From: Actinomycetota bacterium | GTDB taxonomy: Bacteria > Actinomycetota > Acidimicrobiia > Acidimicrobiales > Ilumatobacteraceae | Direction: 5' to 3' | DNA: 5,200 nt | Assembly (NCBI GenBank): GCA_009704425.1 | Contig: WLEG01000154.1 | Coordinates: 1 to 5,200 of the forward strand | Shown here: one piece after another, positions 1 to 5,200 of the stretch | How positions within the stretch are numbered: the first letter of the stretch is position 1 | Layout: each line of letters starts with the position of its first letter | The notes under the pieces: generated by a model | The model's input: only the letters and a program-made list of their open reading frames with translations | Database searches by the model: none | What the model was told of the DNA's origin: nothing | Made by a program: the position numbers and the translations under genes

Positions 1-912
1 CTGGTGGAAGCGTTCGGATGGCGGATCATCTTCGCGGTCCAGGCGCCGCTGTGCGTCCTGGGCGTGATCATCGCCGTGTGGTTGCTGCCCGACACCGAGA
101 GGTCGACGGACGTCCATTTCGACGTGGCCGGTTCGGTCACCCTCGGATTGGGCGCGTCGATGCTGCTGGCCGGCGTCAATCAAGGACCGAAGTGGGGATG
201 GAGCAGTCCCTTGACCGTCGGGTTGTTGTGCGCGTCGGTGGTGTCTCTGGTTCTCTTCGTGCGCATCGAGAAACGGGTGCGCGATCCGCTGCTACCACTT
301 CACTGGTTGCGCACGCGCAACGTGGCGTATCCCGTGATGTCGCAAACGTTGGCGAACTTCGCGTACATGGGTGGTTTCCTGTTGGCACCGTTGGTGTTGC
401 GTGAGGTGATGGAGTTCGACACCTCGAAGATCTCCTTCGTCGTGATCGCGAGACCACTGACGTTCGCTCTCGTGGCACCGTTGGCCAGCCTCATCACCAT
501 TCGCGTGGGGGAGCGGGCGATGGGCATCGTCGGAGGTTTCTGCGTGACGATGTCGATGTTCCTCTTCACCATGGTCGACTTCGGCTCGAACCTGCTGATG
601 GTGTTGCTCGCGCTGGGTCTGTCGGGTGCGGGTATCGGCATCGCCAGCCCGGCCATGACGTCGCTGGTGGCCAATGCCGTCGACGAACGCGACCTCGGTG
701 TGGCCGGCGCCATGCAACAACTCATGACCCAGATGGGGGCGGTGTTCGGCTCCGTGGTGATGACGACGGTGCAACAGGCATCGTCGAACGGCGAGTCCAC
801 CGCATCGTCGTTCGCCGCGGCGTTCTACGTGGCGATGGGCGTGGCCGTGGTGGCGATGATTCTGTCGTCGCGGGTCACGTCGACTCCGCGCGGAGAACCG
901 ACTATTCGGTGA
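1..912 (+). CDS. MFS transporter, DHA2 (EmrB/QacA-like, 14-helix) family, 3' part only
   Basis: Proton-coupled export protein of the inner membrane, probably for drugs or other small amphipathic compounds; the substrate cannot be told. The frame is open from base 1 to a TGA at 910-912, giving 303 residues with the N-terminus outside the window. The fragment opens with a GWRIIFAVQAPL segment, the counterpart of the GWRWIFxINxPxG stretch leading into helix 6 of 14-helix transporters. It then has FDVAG (about residue 40), the DPLLPL loop motif (about 95-100) typical of DHA2 proteins, and about eight to nine hydrophobic helices (near 9-28, 43-60, 70-87, 117-136, 146-166, 174-192, 197-217, 237-257 and 271-289). 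The last helix and a short polar tail look like a normal DHA2 C-terminus, so only about 150-170 N-terminal residues should be missing. Its last 11 bases overlap the convergent SCP2 gene. Family call is firm from the sequence; drug export is an inference from the family. Confidence 0.9.
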   Translation: MVEAFGWRIIFAVQAPLCVLGVIIAVWLLPDTERSTDVHFDVAGSVTLGLGASMLLAGVNQGPKWGWSSPLTVGLLCASVVSLVLFVRIEKRVRDPLLPLHWLRTRNVAYPVMSQTLANFAYMGGFLLAPLVLREVMEFDTSKISFVVIARPLTFALVAPLASLITIRVGERAMGIVGGFCVTMSMFLFTMVDFGSNLLMVLLALGLSGAGIGIASPAMTSLVANAVDERDLGVAGAMQQLMTQMGAVFGSVVMTTVQQASSNGESTASSFAAAFYVAMGVAVVAMILSSRVTSTPRGEPTIR

Positions 913-1309
913 TGGCCTTGATCTCTTCGGCGACCTTGGCGGTGATGTCGGTCTGAGGCATCTGCGTCTGCAGGGCCATCATCTTCATCATGTCACCGGC
1001 CACCTTGATTTTGCCGCCCATGAACGCCTGCATCGCGGCGGCCTGATCGTTGAGGGCGAAGATGGCGCGGGCCGTGGCCCAGTCGGTGGTGACGGTGGCA
1101 TCGGGGTTCTCGAGCTCGCCCAACTCCACTTCCATGTCACCCGACGAGGTGTCCATGTAGCTCTTCACGGTTCCCTCGCCGAACGGGACGTCGGTGATGA
1201 CCTGGTTGATCCGGATCACCGCGGTGATCTTGGGCGCCTGGTCCTGATACTTCGCACGGATCGCCTTGGCGGCGTCCATCCATTCTTCGGAGAGGAAAGG
1301 GAAAGCCAT
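902..1309 (-). CDS. SCP2 sterol-carrier-domain protein, 135 aa
   Basis: Small soluble protein made only of an SCP2 (sterol carrier protein 2) fold, a hydrophobic-pocket domain that binds lipids or acyl chains; the ligand here is unknown. ATG at 1309-1307, TAG at 904-902. The family's C-terminal signature is clear: FMGGKIKVAGDMMKMMAL at residues 97-113 (the F-x-GKIK-x-x-GD-M pattern), followed by an amphipathic final helix. The middle part has the acidic beta-strand pattern (DMEVELGELENPDATVTTDW, about 58-77) seen in stand-alone bacterial SCP2 proteins. The frame continues upstream to base 1480, but that extension runs back over the menC-like gene and looks like low-complexity shadow peptide, so the ATG before AFPFLSEEW is chosen. 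There is no Shine-Dalgarno at the right distance; a TATTGT hexamer 7 bases before the ATG suggests a leaderless transcript. It lies 46 bases after the racemase gene, and its 3' end overlaps the MFS gene. Role in the operon is unknown. Confidence 0.85.
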   Translation of the reverse strand: MAFPFLSEEWMDAAKAIRAKYQDQAPKITAVIRINQVITDVPFGEGTVKSYMDTSSGDMEVELGELENPDATVTTDWATARAIFALNDQAAAMQAFMGGKIKVAGDMMKMMALQTQMPQTDITAKVAEEIKAITE

Positions 1310-1316
1310 GGCGAGG

Positions 1317-1322
1317 ACAATA
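1317..1322 (-). promoter_or_regulatory. Candidate -10 hexamer for a leaderless SCP2 transcript
   Basis: TATTGT on the minus strand, a TANNNT match, ends 7 bases before the SCP2 ATG at 1309, the same spacing as at the membrane-protein GTG. The nearest purine tract, GGGAG at 1331-1327, is 17 bases from the ATG and too far to act as a Shine-Dalgarno. SCP2 may thus be transcribed on its own within the 46-base gap as well as by read-through. No convincing -35 is seen. Confidence 0.45.
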
Positions 1323-1355
1323 GTCACTCCCGGGGCCGAACCCGCCTGCCGGAGA

Positions 1356-2501
1356 TCAGCGTGCGTCGACGATCTCGGTCGAGAGGGTGACCGAGTCGAT
1401 GAAGGGGAGGTCGAGGTCCACCCCCGTGCCGGGGCCGGTGCGCAGCACCACGTGGCCGTGGTCGAGGGTGATGGGATCATGGACGATGTCGTGTTTCCAG
1501 AATCGCTCCGACGCCGAGACGTCGCCGGTGATCGTGAAGTTCGGAAGGGCCGCCAGGGCCAGGTTCATGGCCCGCCCGATGCCGGTCTCCAACATGCCGC
1601 CGCACCAAACCGGGATTCCCCGCTCACGACACACGTCGTGCACCGTGACGGCCTCCAGATAACCGCCCACACGGCCGGCCTTGATGTTGATGATGGAGCA
1701 GGCCCCCCGTTCGATGGCGTCCACGGCGGCCCGCGCCGAGACGATCGATTCGTCGAGGCAGATGGGAGTCCCCACCTGCTTGGCGATGATGGCGTGACCG
1801 GTCACGTCGTCCTCGGGCAGGGGTTGTTCGATGAGGAGAAGTCCGAATCGGTCCAGTTGGGCCAGATGCGGTCCGTCGTCGCGGGTGTAGGCGGTGTTGG
1901 CGTCCACCTGCAGTGGGAAGGAGTCGCCGAAGGTCTCGCGGAGCACGCGCACCGGTTCGATGTCGGATCCCGGCTCGATCTTCAGCTTGATGCGCACGTA
2001 GCCCTCGTCGAGGTATCCGCCGATGGTGCGAACGAGCGAGTCGATGTCGTCGTGGATGCCGACCGAGACACCCGAGGGAACGCGATCGACGACCGAACCG
2101 AGGGCGGTGGGCAACGGCATGTCGTTGGCTCGAAGTTGGGCGTCGAGGACCGCGGCCTCCAGGGCGGCCTTGGCCATGCGATGGTCCTTCACCGGTTCGA
2201 GCAGTCGGGCCACGTCGGTGGCGTGCATGGGTCGTCCATCGTTGGGAACGAGTCGCGGGATGAGGTGATGGATCATCACGTGATGCGAACTCTCGACGTA
2301 CTCGCTGGAGTACAACGGGTCGTCGCCCGACACGCACTCACCCCAACCGTCACCTTCGTCGGTGATGGCGCGAACCAACAGGATTCGTCGGTCGTTCTGG
2401 GTCCCGAAGGACGTGCGGAACGGGCGGACGAGGGGGAGTCCGATGACGCGGAGTTCGAAACCGCGCACGTGGATCGGTGCGAGTTGGGCCAGGTTCAGCA
2501 T
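1356..2501 (-). CDS. menC: o-succinylbenzoate synthase / N-succinylamino acid racemase (enolase superfamily)
   Basis: Enolase-superfamily enzyme of the NSAR/OSBS subgroup, 381 residues, cytoplasmic, Mg2+ dependent. It either dehydrates SHCHC to o-succinylbenzoate (menaquinone pathway) or racemizes N-succinyl amino acids; many members do both. All catalytic positions are present: the K-x-K pair K172/K174 in IKLKIEPG, metal ligands D200 (QVDANTAY), E225 (LIEQPL) and D250 (CLDES), and the second base K274 in NIKAGRVGG. R277 lines up with the arginine that, from memory, favours racemase activity in the Amycolatopsis enzyme. A275 replaces the proline usual there. The N-terminal capping domain carries PLVRPFRTSFGTQ (about 23-35). 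The ATG at 2501-2499 overlaps the GNAT stop as ATGCTGA and has an AAGGA ribosome site 6 bases upstream. A GTG at codon 12 would match the length of the Amycolatopsis protein more closely but lacks such a site. The tightly coupled GNAT gene favours the racemase role; symbol menC is given by family only. Confidence 0.9.
   Translation of the reverse strand: MLNLAQLAPIHVRGFELRVIGLPLVRPFRTSFGTQNDRRILLVRAITDEGDGWGECVSGDDPLYSSEYVESSHHVMIHHLIPRLVPNDGRPMHATDVARLLEPVKDHRMAKAALEAAVLDAQLRANDMPLPTALGSVVDRVPSGVSVGIHDDIDSLVRTIGGYLDEGYVRIKLKIEPGSDIEPVRVLRETFGDSFPLQVDANTAYTRDDGPHLAQLDRFGLLLIEQPLPEDDVTGHAIIAKQVGTPICLDESIVSARAAVDAIERGACSIINIKAGRVGGYLEAVTVHDVCRERGIPVWCGGMLETGIGRAMNLALAALPNFTITGDVSASERFWKHDIVHDPITLDHGHVVLRTGPGTGVDLDLPFIDSVTLSTEIVDAR
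2495..2501 (-). other. ATGCTGA start-stop overlap, GNAT to racemase gene
   Basis: On the minus strand the racemase ATG (2501-2499) precedes the GNAT TGA (2497-2495) with one base between them, a seven-base overlap. It supports the ATG as the true racemase start and coupled translation of the two enzymes. Confidence 0.8.
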
Positions 2502-3205
2502 CGTGCGTCCTTCGTCCTCAGGATGTAGTCGCCATTGTGGTTCATGCCCACCACGTCGTGGGTGGTCAGGAGCGGACCCAGTCGATTGCGCATCGAGAGT
2601 CGCCACTCGTGACCCGCCGTCGGGTCCTGGCGGCGCAACGCGACGATGTCGTCGGGGGTGGGGATCTCGATGGTCGGCTCGTCGGCGCCGAGATCCGTCG
2701 CGCGTGCCGGCTCCACGTCCCACCACGCCAACAGTCGGTCGGTCTCGTCCGAGCCGTTGATGTCGTCGTTCAACGCCCCGTAGAAGTTCACGTGGTACTC
2801 GACGGCGCGCGCCCCGAGTCGCTGCAGGTTGAACCAACCGTTGCGACGCACGAGTGGATCGAAGGTCCACGTGATGGCGGTCAGGCCCTTGTGGCGGGCC
2901 CAATCGCGTTGGTGGAACTTCAGGCGCGCGCCCAGGCCCGAGTTCTGCAGCTCGGGAACGACGCCGGTGATGTGCGAGTGCAGACACCACCGTCGACCGT
3001 GTTCCGCGAGCATCCCGAACGAGCATCCGACCATCCGGTCGTCGAGGAAGGCACCGGCGATGTAGCCGCCGGAGTGGGCGAGCGCCATCAGGAAGTCCGA
3101 ACTGACCATGTCGGCGGCCGCCCCGCCCCACACCGAGCCGGCGGTGCGCCGTAGTGCGTCCATCTCGGCGAGGCCCCGAAGTTCGCGGACGACGACGTCG
3201 CTCAT
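2495..3205 (-). CDS. GNAT-family N-acyltransferase (COG3375-like), probable amino-acid N-succinyltransferase
   Basis: Predicted acyl-CoA-dependent N-acyltransferase, 236 residues, cytoplasmic. The GNAT acyl-CoA-binding motif A is at residues 82-93 (VVPELQNSGLGA), with the Q/R-x-x-G-x-G/A core Q87, G90, G92, followed by the helix KFHQRDWARHKG. Residues 112-131 (TWTFDPL and then RNGWFNLQRLGA) are the signature of the predicted-acetyltransferase group COG3375, whose genes often sit beside menC/racemase genes. The C-terminal third (about 165-236) is less familiar; it contains PTPDDIVAL and a GDYIL stretch near the end. ATG at 3205-3203 overlaps the membrane-protein stop as ATGA; TGA at 2497-2495 overlaps the next start as ATGCTGA, so all three genes should be translationally coupled. 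There is no strong Shine-Dalgarno at its own start, consistent with coupling. By analogy with the characterised succinyltransferase-racemase-desuccinylase pathway I infer N-succinylation of D-amino acids; the sequence alone shows only the GNAT fold, not the acyl donor. Confidence 0.85.
   Translation of the reverse strand: MSDVVVRELRGLAEMDALRRTAGSVWGGAAADMVSSDFLMALAHSGGYIAGAFLDDRMVGCSFGMLAEHGRRWCLHSHITGVVPELQNSGLGARLKFHQRDWARHKGLTAITWTFDPLVRRNGWFNLQRLGARAVEYHVNFYGALNDDINGSDETDRLLAWWDVEPARATDLGADEPTIEIPTPDDIVALRRQDPTAGHEWRLSMRNRLGPLLTTHDVVGMNHNGDYILRTKDARC
2508..2512 (-). promoter_or_regulatory. Ribosome binding site of the racemase gene (AAGGA)
   Basis: AAGGA on the minus strand with a 6-base spacer to the ATG at 2501; a second purine-rich GAGGA lies at 2519-2515. 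It decides in favour of the ATG over the GTG at codon 12. It is the only good Shine-Dalgarno seen among the starts in this window. Confidence 0.6.
3202..3205 (-). other. ATGA start-stop overlap, membrane protein to GNAT gene
   Basis: Reading on the minus strand, ATG (3205-3203) of the GNAT gene and TGA (3204-3202) of the membrane-protein gene share a four-base ATGA. This is the classic arrangement for termination-reinitiation coupling and ties the two genes to one transcript. Confidence 0.85.
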
Positions 3206-4365
3206 CTCGGTCCGGGATTCGTCGAACTCCGGGGGTGCGCCAATCGATAGACCAGGCGCACCGCGAGAGCTTGGTGGATGGCGGGTGCGGTGTCCTCGGC
3301 GAACTCGGCCCGGTACTTGTCGTCGGTGCTGAGAACCACCGTGAAGTACATGCCGATGAAGGCACCGAGAAACGCCGCGACGCGCACGAGTGCTTCGGTC
3401 ATCACCAGGTCCCGGCCGCTCAACGTGATGGTGAAGAACACGTTGACGTCGTCGACCGCCATCCATCCGGCTTGGGTCGCCAAGGGAATGGCCACGAAAC
3501 CGAAGGTCACGAAGAACCCGGTGAGGAGGACAGCCACGAAGGTCACCTGAACGGCCTGATTGAAGGTGGACACCAGGATGAGGTCCATCTTCTCGCGACC
3601 GCCCAACGGTTGGTCGAGCGGCGCCTCGCTCGGGATCGGTAGTCCGGCGGCGGGCGTGGTGGCGACGAGAGACTCGACCTCGTCCCACGATGCGAAGGTG
3701 GCCAGTCCGTCGATGAGGCGAGGAACGCGCGACAACACGAACACGGCACCGAGCACGAAGAAGATGCCGAGACCGATGATGTAGGGAATCCCCGCCAGGG
3801 TGCCGGCCACCTGCCAGACCTCGGCGTTGATGAAGAGAAACACGGTGAACAGGAGCAGTTGGGGGAGCGCTCGAACCAAGAGTCGACCGAGCATGGCCGC
3901 TTGTCCGAACGACGAACGAATCGCCCACAGGATCAGTTGGCCCACGGCGAAGGCGGCCAGGACGTAGATGATCCCCAGAATGACGATGCCCTCGACCAGA
4001 GCCTGGAGTGCGTCTCCTCGTTGGTCGAAGATGACGCTCGGGACGGTGGGGCCGATCACGAAGGCGATCAATTCGGGACGACCCACCTCGGTGGGGACCG
4101 ACCAGAAGGGGCGACGAAGGAGGAGATTGGTGATCGTCCAGCCCAGCACCAAGACCGCGATGGTGACCACGGCCGCGAACACGTTTCGCGAGGCGGACCA
4201 TTCGGCGAGATTCAGGGCGTTCAGACCACCCGCGAGGTACGCGAGCACGAGCAGGGGGATGGCCCGCGTCCAGATGTCGGTGCGTGCGGAGTAGTCGACG
4301 ATGAAGTGGGGGACACCGCGACCGATGAACCAGCGCTCGATGGCTTTGTGCTGGGTGCGATCCAC
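3202..4365 (-). CDS. Multi-pass integral membrane protein of unknown function, 387 aa
   Basis: I do not recognise a characterised family. From a GTG start at 4365-4363 to TGA at 3204-3202 the protein has a polar N-terminus with the conspicuous stretch RWFIGRGVPHFIVDYSA (11-27), then about seven to eight hydrophobic segments (near 34-52, 62-83, 98-113, 122-148, 166-181, 190-212, 268-294 and 326-346). A soluble loop of about 55 residues (213-267) separates the first six from the last two. The tail (347-387) is polar. No transporter, kinase, protease or ATP-binding motif is visible. The frame stays open to an ATG at 4482, but that start would reach into serA and add an arginine-rich peptide; the GTG, preceded by a TAGGCT hexamer at 7 bases, is preferred. 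It is the first gene of the operon and shares an ATGA overlap with the GNAT gene. Transport or sensing linked to the amino-acid enzymes downstream is a guess from context only. Confidence 0.8.
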   Translation of the reverse strand: MDRTQHKAIERWFIGRGVPHFIVDYSARTDIWTRAIPLLVLAYLAGGLNALNLAEWSASRNVFAAVVTIAVLVLGWTITNLLLRRPFWSVPTEVGRPELIAFVIGPTVPSVIFDQRGDALQALVEGIVILGIIYVLAAFAVGQLILWAIRSSFGQAAMLGRLLVRALPQLLLFTVFLFINAEVWQVAGTLAGIPYIIGLGIFFVLGAVFVLSRVPRLIDGLATFASWDEVESLVATTPAAGLPIPSEAPLDQPLGGREKMDLILVSTFNQAVQVTFVAVLLTGFFVTFGFVAIPLATQAGWMAVDDVNVFFTITLSGRDLVMTEALVRVAAFLGAFIGMYFTVVLSTDDKYRAEFAEDTAPAIHQALAVRLVYRLAHPRSSTNPGPR

Positions 4366-4372
4366 GGCGGTC

Positions 4373-4378
4373 AGCCTA
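4373..4378 (-). promoter_or_regulatory. Candidate -10 hexamer for a leaderless membrane-protein operon transcript
   Basis: TAGGCT on the minus strand fits the actinobacterial TANNNT -10 pattern and ends 7 bases before the GTG at 4365. Transcription would then start at or next to the start codon, which explains the absence of a Shine-Dalgarno. No good -35 lies 16-18 bases upstream. A perfect TTGACA (4428-4423, minus strand) is 44 bases away and cannot pair with it. Confidence 0.45.
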
Positions 4379-4411
4379 TGGCGTGACAATCGACCGCCCG
4401 ACGGTGCCGAT

Positions 4412-4439
4412 TTTGAACGAAATGTCAAACCCATTCGTT
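4412..4439. repeat. Overlapping short inverted repeats, possible operator
   Basis: Two imperfectly nested dyads sit in the AT-rich middle of the divergent region: TTTGA (4412-4416) with TCAAA (4425-4429), spacer 8, and AACGAA (4416-4421) with TTCGTT (4434-4439), spacer 12. The second arm touches the candidate serA -35 at 4438. A bound regulator here could affect both directions. Arms of 5 and 6 bases are short enough to arise by chance. Confidence 0.25.
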
Positions 4440-4467
4440 GGGAAGGTCCGTGACCGACCAACATGAT
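4438..4467 (+). promoter_or_regulatory. Candidate serA promoter (TTGGGA, 18-base spacer, CATGAT)
   Basis: TTGGGA at 4438-4443 and CATGAT at 4462-4467, each 4 of 6 matches to the sigma-70 consensus, with an 18-base spacer. The -10 ends 8 bases before the serA ATG, placing transcription start near 4474-4476 and implying a leaderless or nearly leaderless mRNA, in line with the missing Shine-Dalgarno. CATGAT does not fit the strict TANNNT form, so this is weaker than the other two leaderless candidates. Confidence 0.3.
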
Positions 4468-4475
4468 GGGTCGAT

Positions 4476-5200
4476 ATGGCACGAATCCTGGTCTCCGAAG
4501 AAATCGCCGCCGGTGGTCTCGACCGCCTGCGCGCGGCGGGTCACACCGTCGATGTCCGGCTGGACCTGACCCCGGAGTCGTTGCCCGCGGCGCTGAAGGG
4601 CGCCCACGCCCTGATCATTCGTTCGGCGACGCAGGTGACCGCCGAGGTGTTGGAGCAGGCGGACGAGTTGATCGTCGTCGGACGGGCCGGAATCGGCTTG
4701 GACAACGTCGATGTCGAGGCGGCCACCCGACGCGGTGTGATGGTGGTGAACGCGCCCCAGAGCAACATCGTGTCGGCGGCCGAGCACACCATGGCGCTGT
4801 TGATGTCGTCGGCGCGCAACGTGCCCCAGGCACACGCGGCCCTGAAGGCCGGACGTTGGGAACGCAGCAAATGGGAAGGTGTCGAGCTGTCCGACAAGAC
4901 CTTGGGCATCGTCGGTCTCGGTCGCATCGGCAAACTCGTGGCCCAGCGAGCCTTGGCCTTCGGAATGCGCTTGGTGGCCTACGACCCGTTCGTGTCGGCC
5001 GACCGCGCGCGCCAGATGAGCGTGGAGATGATGTCGCTCGAGGATCTGATGGCACAGAGCGACTTCATCACCGTGCATCTGCCCAAGAACAAGGAGACCA
5101 AGGGCATCATCGGAACGGACATGTTGAACCGTGCCAAGCCGGATCTGCGCGTCATCAACGTGGCTCGTGGCGGAATCGTCGACGAGGCGGCCCTGGCCGA
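4476..5200 (+). CDS. serA: D-3-phosphoglycerate dehydrogenase, N-terminal 241 codons (cut by window edge)
   Basis: Catalyses NAD-dependent oxidation of 3-phosphoglycerate to 3-phosphohydroxypyruvate, the first committed step of serine biosynthesis, in the cytoplasm. ATG at 4476; the frame is open to base 5200. Seen in order: substrate domain beginning ARILVSEEI, the GRAGIGLDNVD loop (69-79), the NIVSAAEHTMAL helix (97-108), the Rossmann NAD fold GLGRIG (G147, G149, G152) followed by D170 in AYDPF, which should bind the adenosine ribose, and VARGGIVDE (229-237) containing catalytic R231. The catalytic Glu and His and any C-terminal ACT domain lie beyond the edge, so I cannot say whether it is the long (about 525-530 aa) actinobacterial form. 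No Shine-Dalgarno precedes the ATG, so it may be leaderless. It is divergent from the membrane-protein operon across 110 bases. Related 2-hydroxyacid dehydrogenases are the alternative, but the overall pattern is SerA-like. Confidence 0.93.
   Translation, partial: MARILVSEEIAAGGLDRLRAAGHTVDVRLDLTPESLPAALKGAHALIIRSATQVTAEVLEQADELIVVGRAGIGLDNVDVEAATRRGVMVVNAPQSNIVSAAEHTMALLMSSARNVPQAHAALKAGRWERSKWEGVELSDKTLGIVGLGRIGKLVAQRALAFGMRLVAYDPFVSADRARQMSVEMMSLEDLMAQSDFITVHLPKNKETKGIIGTDMLNRAKPDLRVINVARGGIVDEAALA

Larger units (their letters stand above)
4366..4475. promoter_or_regulatory. Divergent intergenic promoter region
   Basis: The only sizeable non-coding stretch in the window, 110 bases between the start of the minus-strand operon and serA. 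It is clearly richer in A+T at 4406-4440 than the surrounding genes. It holds a candidate -10 for each direction and overlapping inverted repeats between them. No riboswitch, attenuator peptide or terminator could be made out. Confidence 0.7.

Noticed and set aside
897..910. Hairpin ACCGA-CTAT-TCGGT at the convergent stop codons as a bidirectional terminator
   Set aside because: The stem is only 5 bp, cannot be extended, and no T-rich tract follows on either strand; it may be coincidence.
1310..1480. A 57-residue N-terminal extension of the SCP2 protein
   Set aside because: It overlaps the racemase 3' end, is low-complexity Ser/Pro/Arg/Thr peptide, and stand-alone SCP2 proteins normally begin near the ATG at 1309.
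1266..2528. A 420-codon plus-strand open frame opposite the racemase gene
   Set aside because: It lies antisense to a gene with complete catalytic motifs, its peptide is rich in Asp, Val, His, Gly and Arg as expected for the complement of a high-GC gene, and it resembles no protein family.
4423..4428. Perfect TTGACA on the minus strand as the -35 of the membrane-protein operon
   Set aside because: At 16-18 bases downstream there is only GC-rich sequence with no -10 resemblance, and the TAGGCT hexamer is 44 bases away.
4366..4482. A longer N-terminus for the membrane protein, starting at 4482 or at the ATG near 4433
   Set aside because: It would fill the divergent promoter and (from 4482) overlap the serA start; the added residues are Arg- and Ser-rich and unlike a membrane-protein N-terminus, while the GTG at 4365 has a well-placed TAGGCT.
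4425..5078. A 217-codon minus-strand open frame opposite serA
   Set aside because: It covers the clearly conserved SerA N-terminal and NAD-binding domains on the other strand; its His- and Gly-rich, motif-free peptide is a shadow.
1..5200. tRNA or rRNA genes, CRISPR arrays, insertion sequences, attachment sites
   Set aside because: None was seen: coding density is near complete, there are no long direct or terminal repeats, and no transposase or integrase sequence.

Overview
The window is a gene-dense, high-GC stretch (roughly 60-65% G+C by eye) of bacterial chromosome. The long reading frames, GTG start usage, short gene overlaps and apparently leaderless starts (a TANNNT hexamer just before a start codon with no Shine-Dalgarno) point to an actinobacterium. 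The protein flavour (a close relative of the Amycolatopsis-type N-acylamino acid racemase, a small SCP2 protein, a serA with many TTG leucines) would fit an uncultured Acidimicrobiia-like lineage, but I cannot prove the class from this window.

Layout: (1) 1-912, plus strand: the C-terminal two thirds of a 14-helix DHA2-type MFS drug/metabolite exporter, cut by the left edge. (2) 902-4365, minus strand: a four-gene run read right to left: a multi-pass membrane protein of unknown function (4365-3202), a GNAT-family N-acyltransferase (3205-2495), an enolase-superfamily o-succinylbenzoate synthase / N-succinylamino acid racemase (2501-1356), and a small SCP2 sterol-carrier-like protein (1309-902). 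The first three overlap by 4 and 7 bases and so are almost certainly one operon; SCP2 follows after 46 bases and appears to have its own leaderless promoter. Its stop overlaps the convergent MFS gene by 11 bases. (3) 4366-4475: a 110-base divergent promoter region with an AT-rich inverted-repeat segment. (4) 4476-5200, plus strand: the first 241 codons of D-3-phosphoglycerate dehydrogenase (serA), cut by the right edge.

How the genes work together: the GNAT enzyme and the racemase are the pair known from the succinylation route that irreversibly converts D-amino acids to L-amino acids (succinyl-CoA-dependent N-succinylation, racemization of the N-succinyl amino acid, then desuccinylation). 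No desuccinylase is visible here; instead the operon begins with an unrecognised membrane protein. The neighbouring serA (serine biosynthesis) fits an amino-acid theme, but it is divergently transcribed. The alternative reading, that the racemase homologue is MenC of menaquinone synthesis, cannot be excluded; no other men gene is present in the window.
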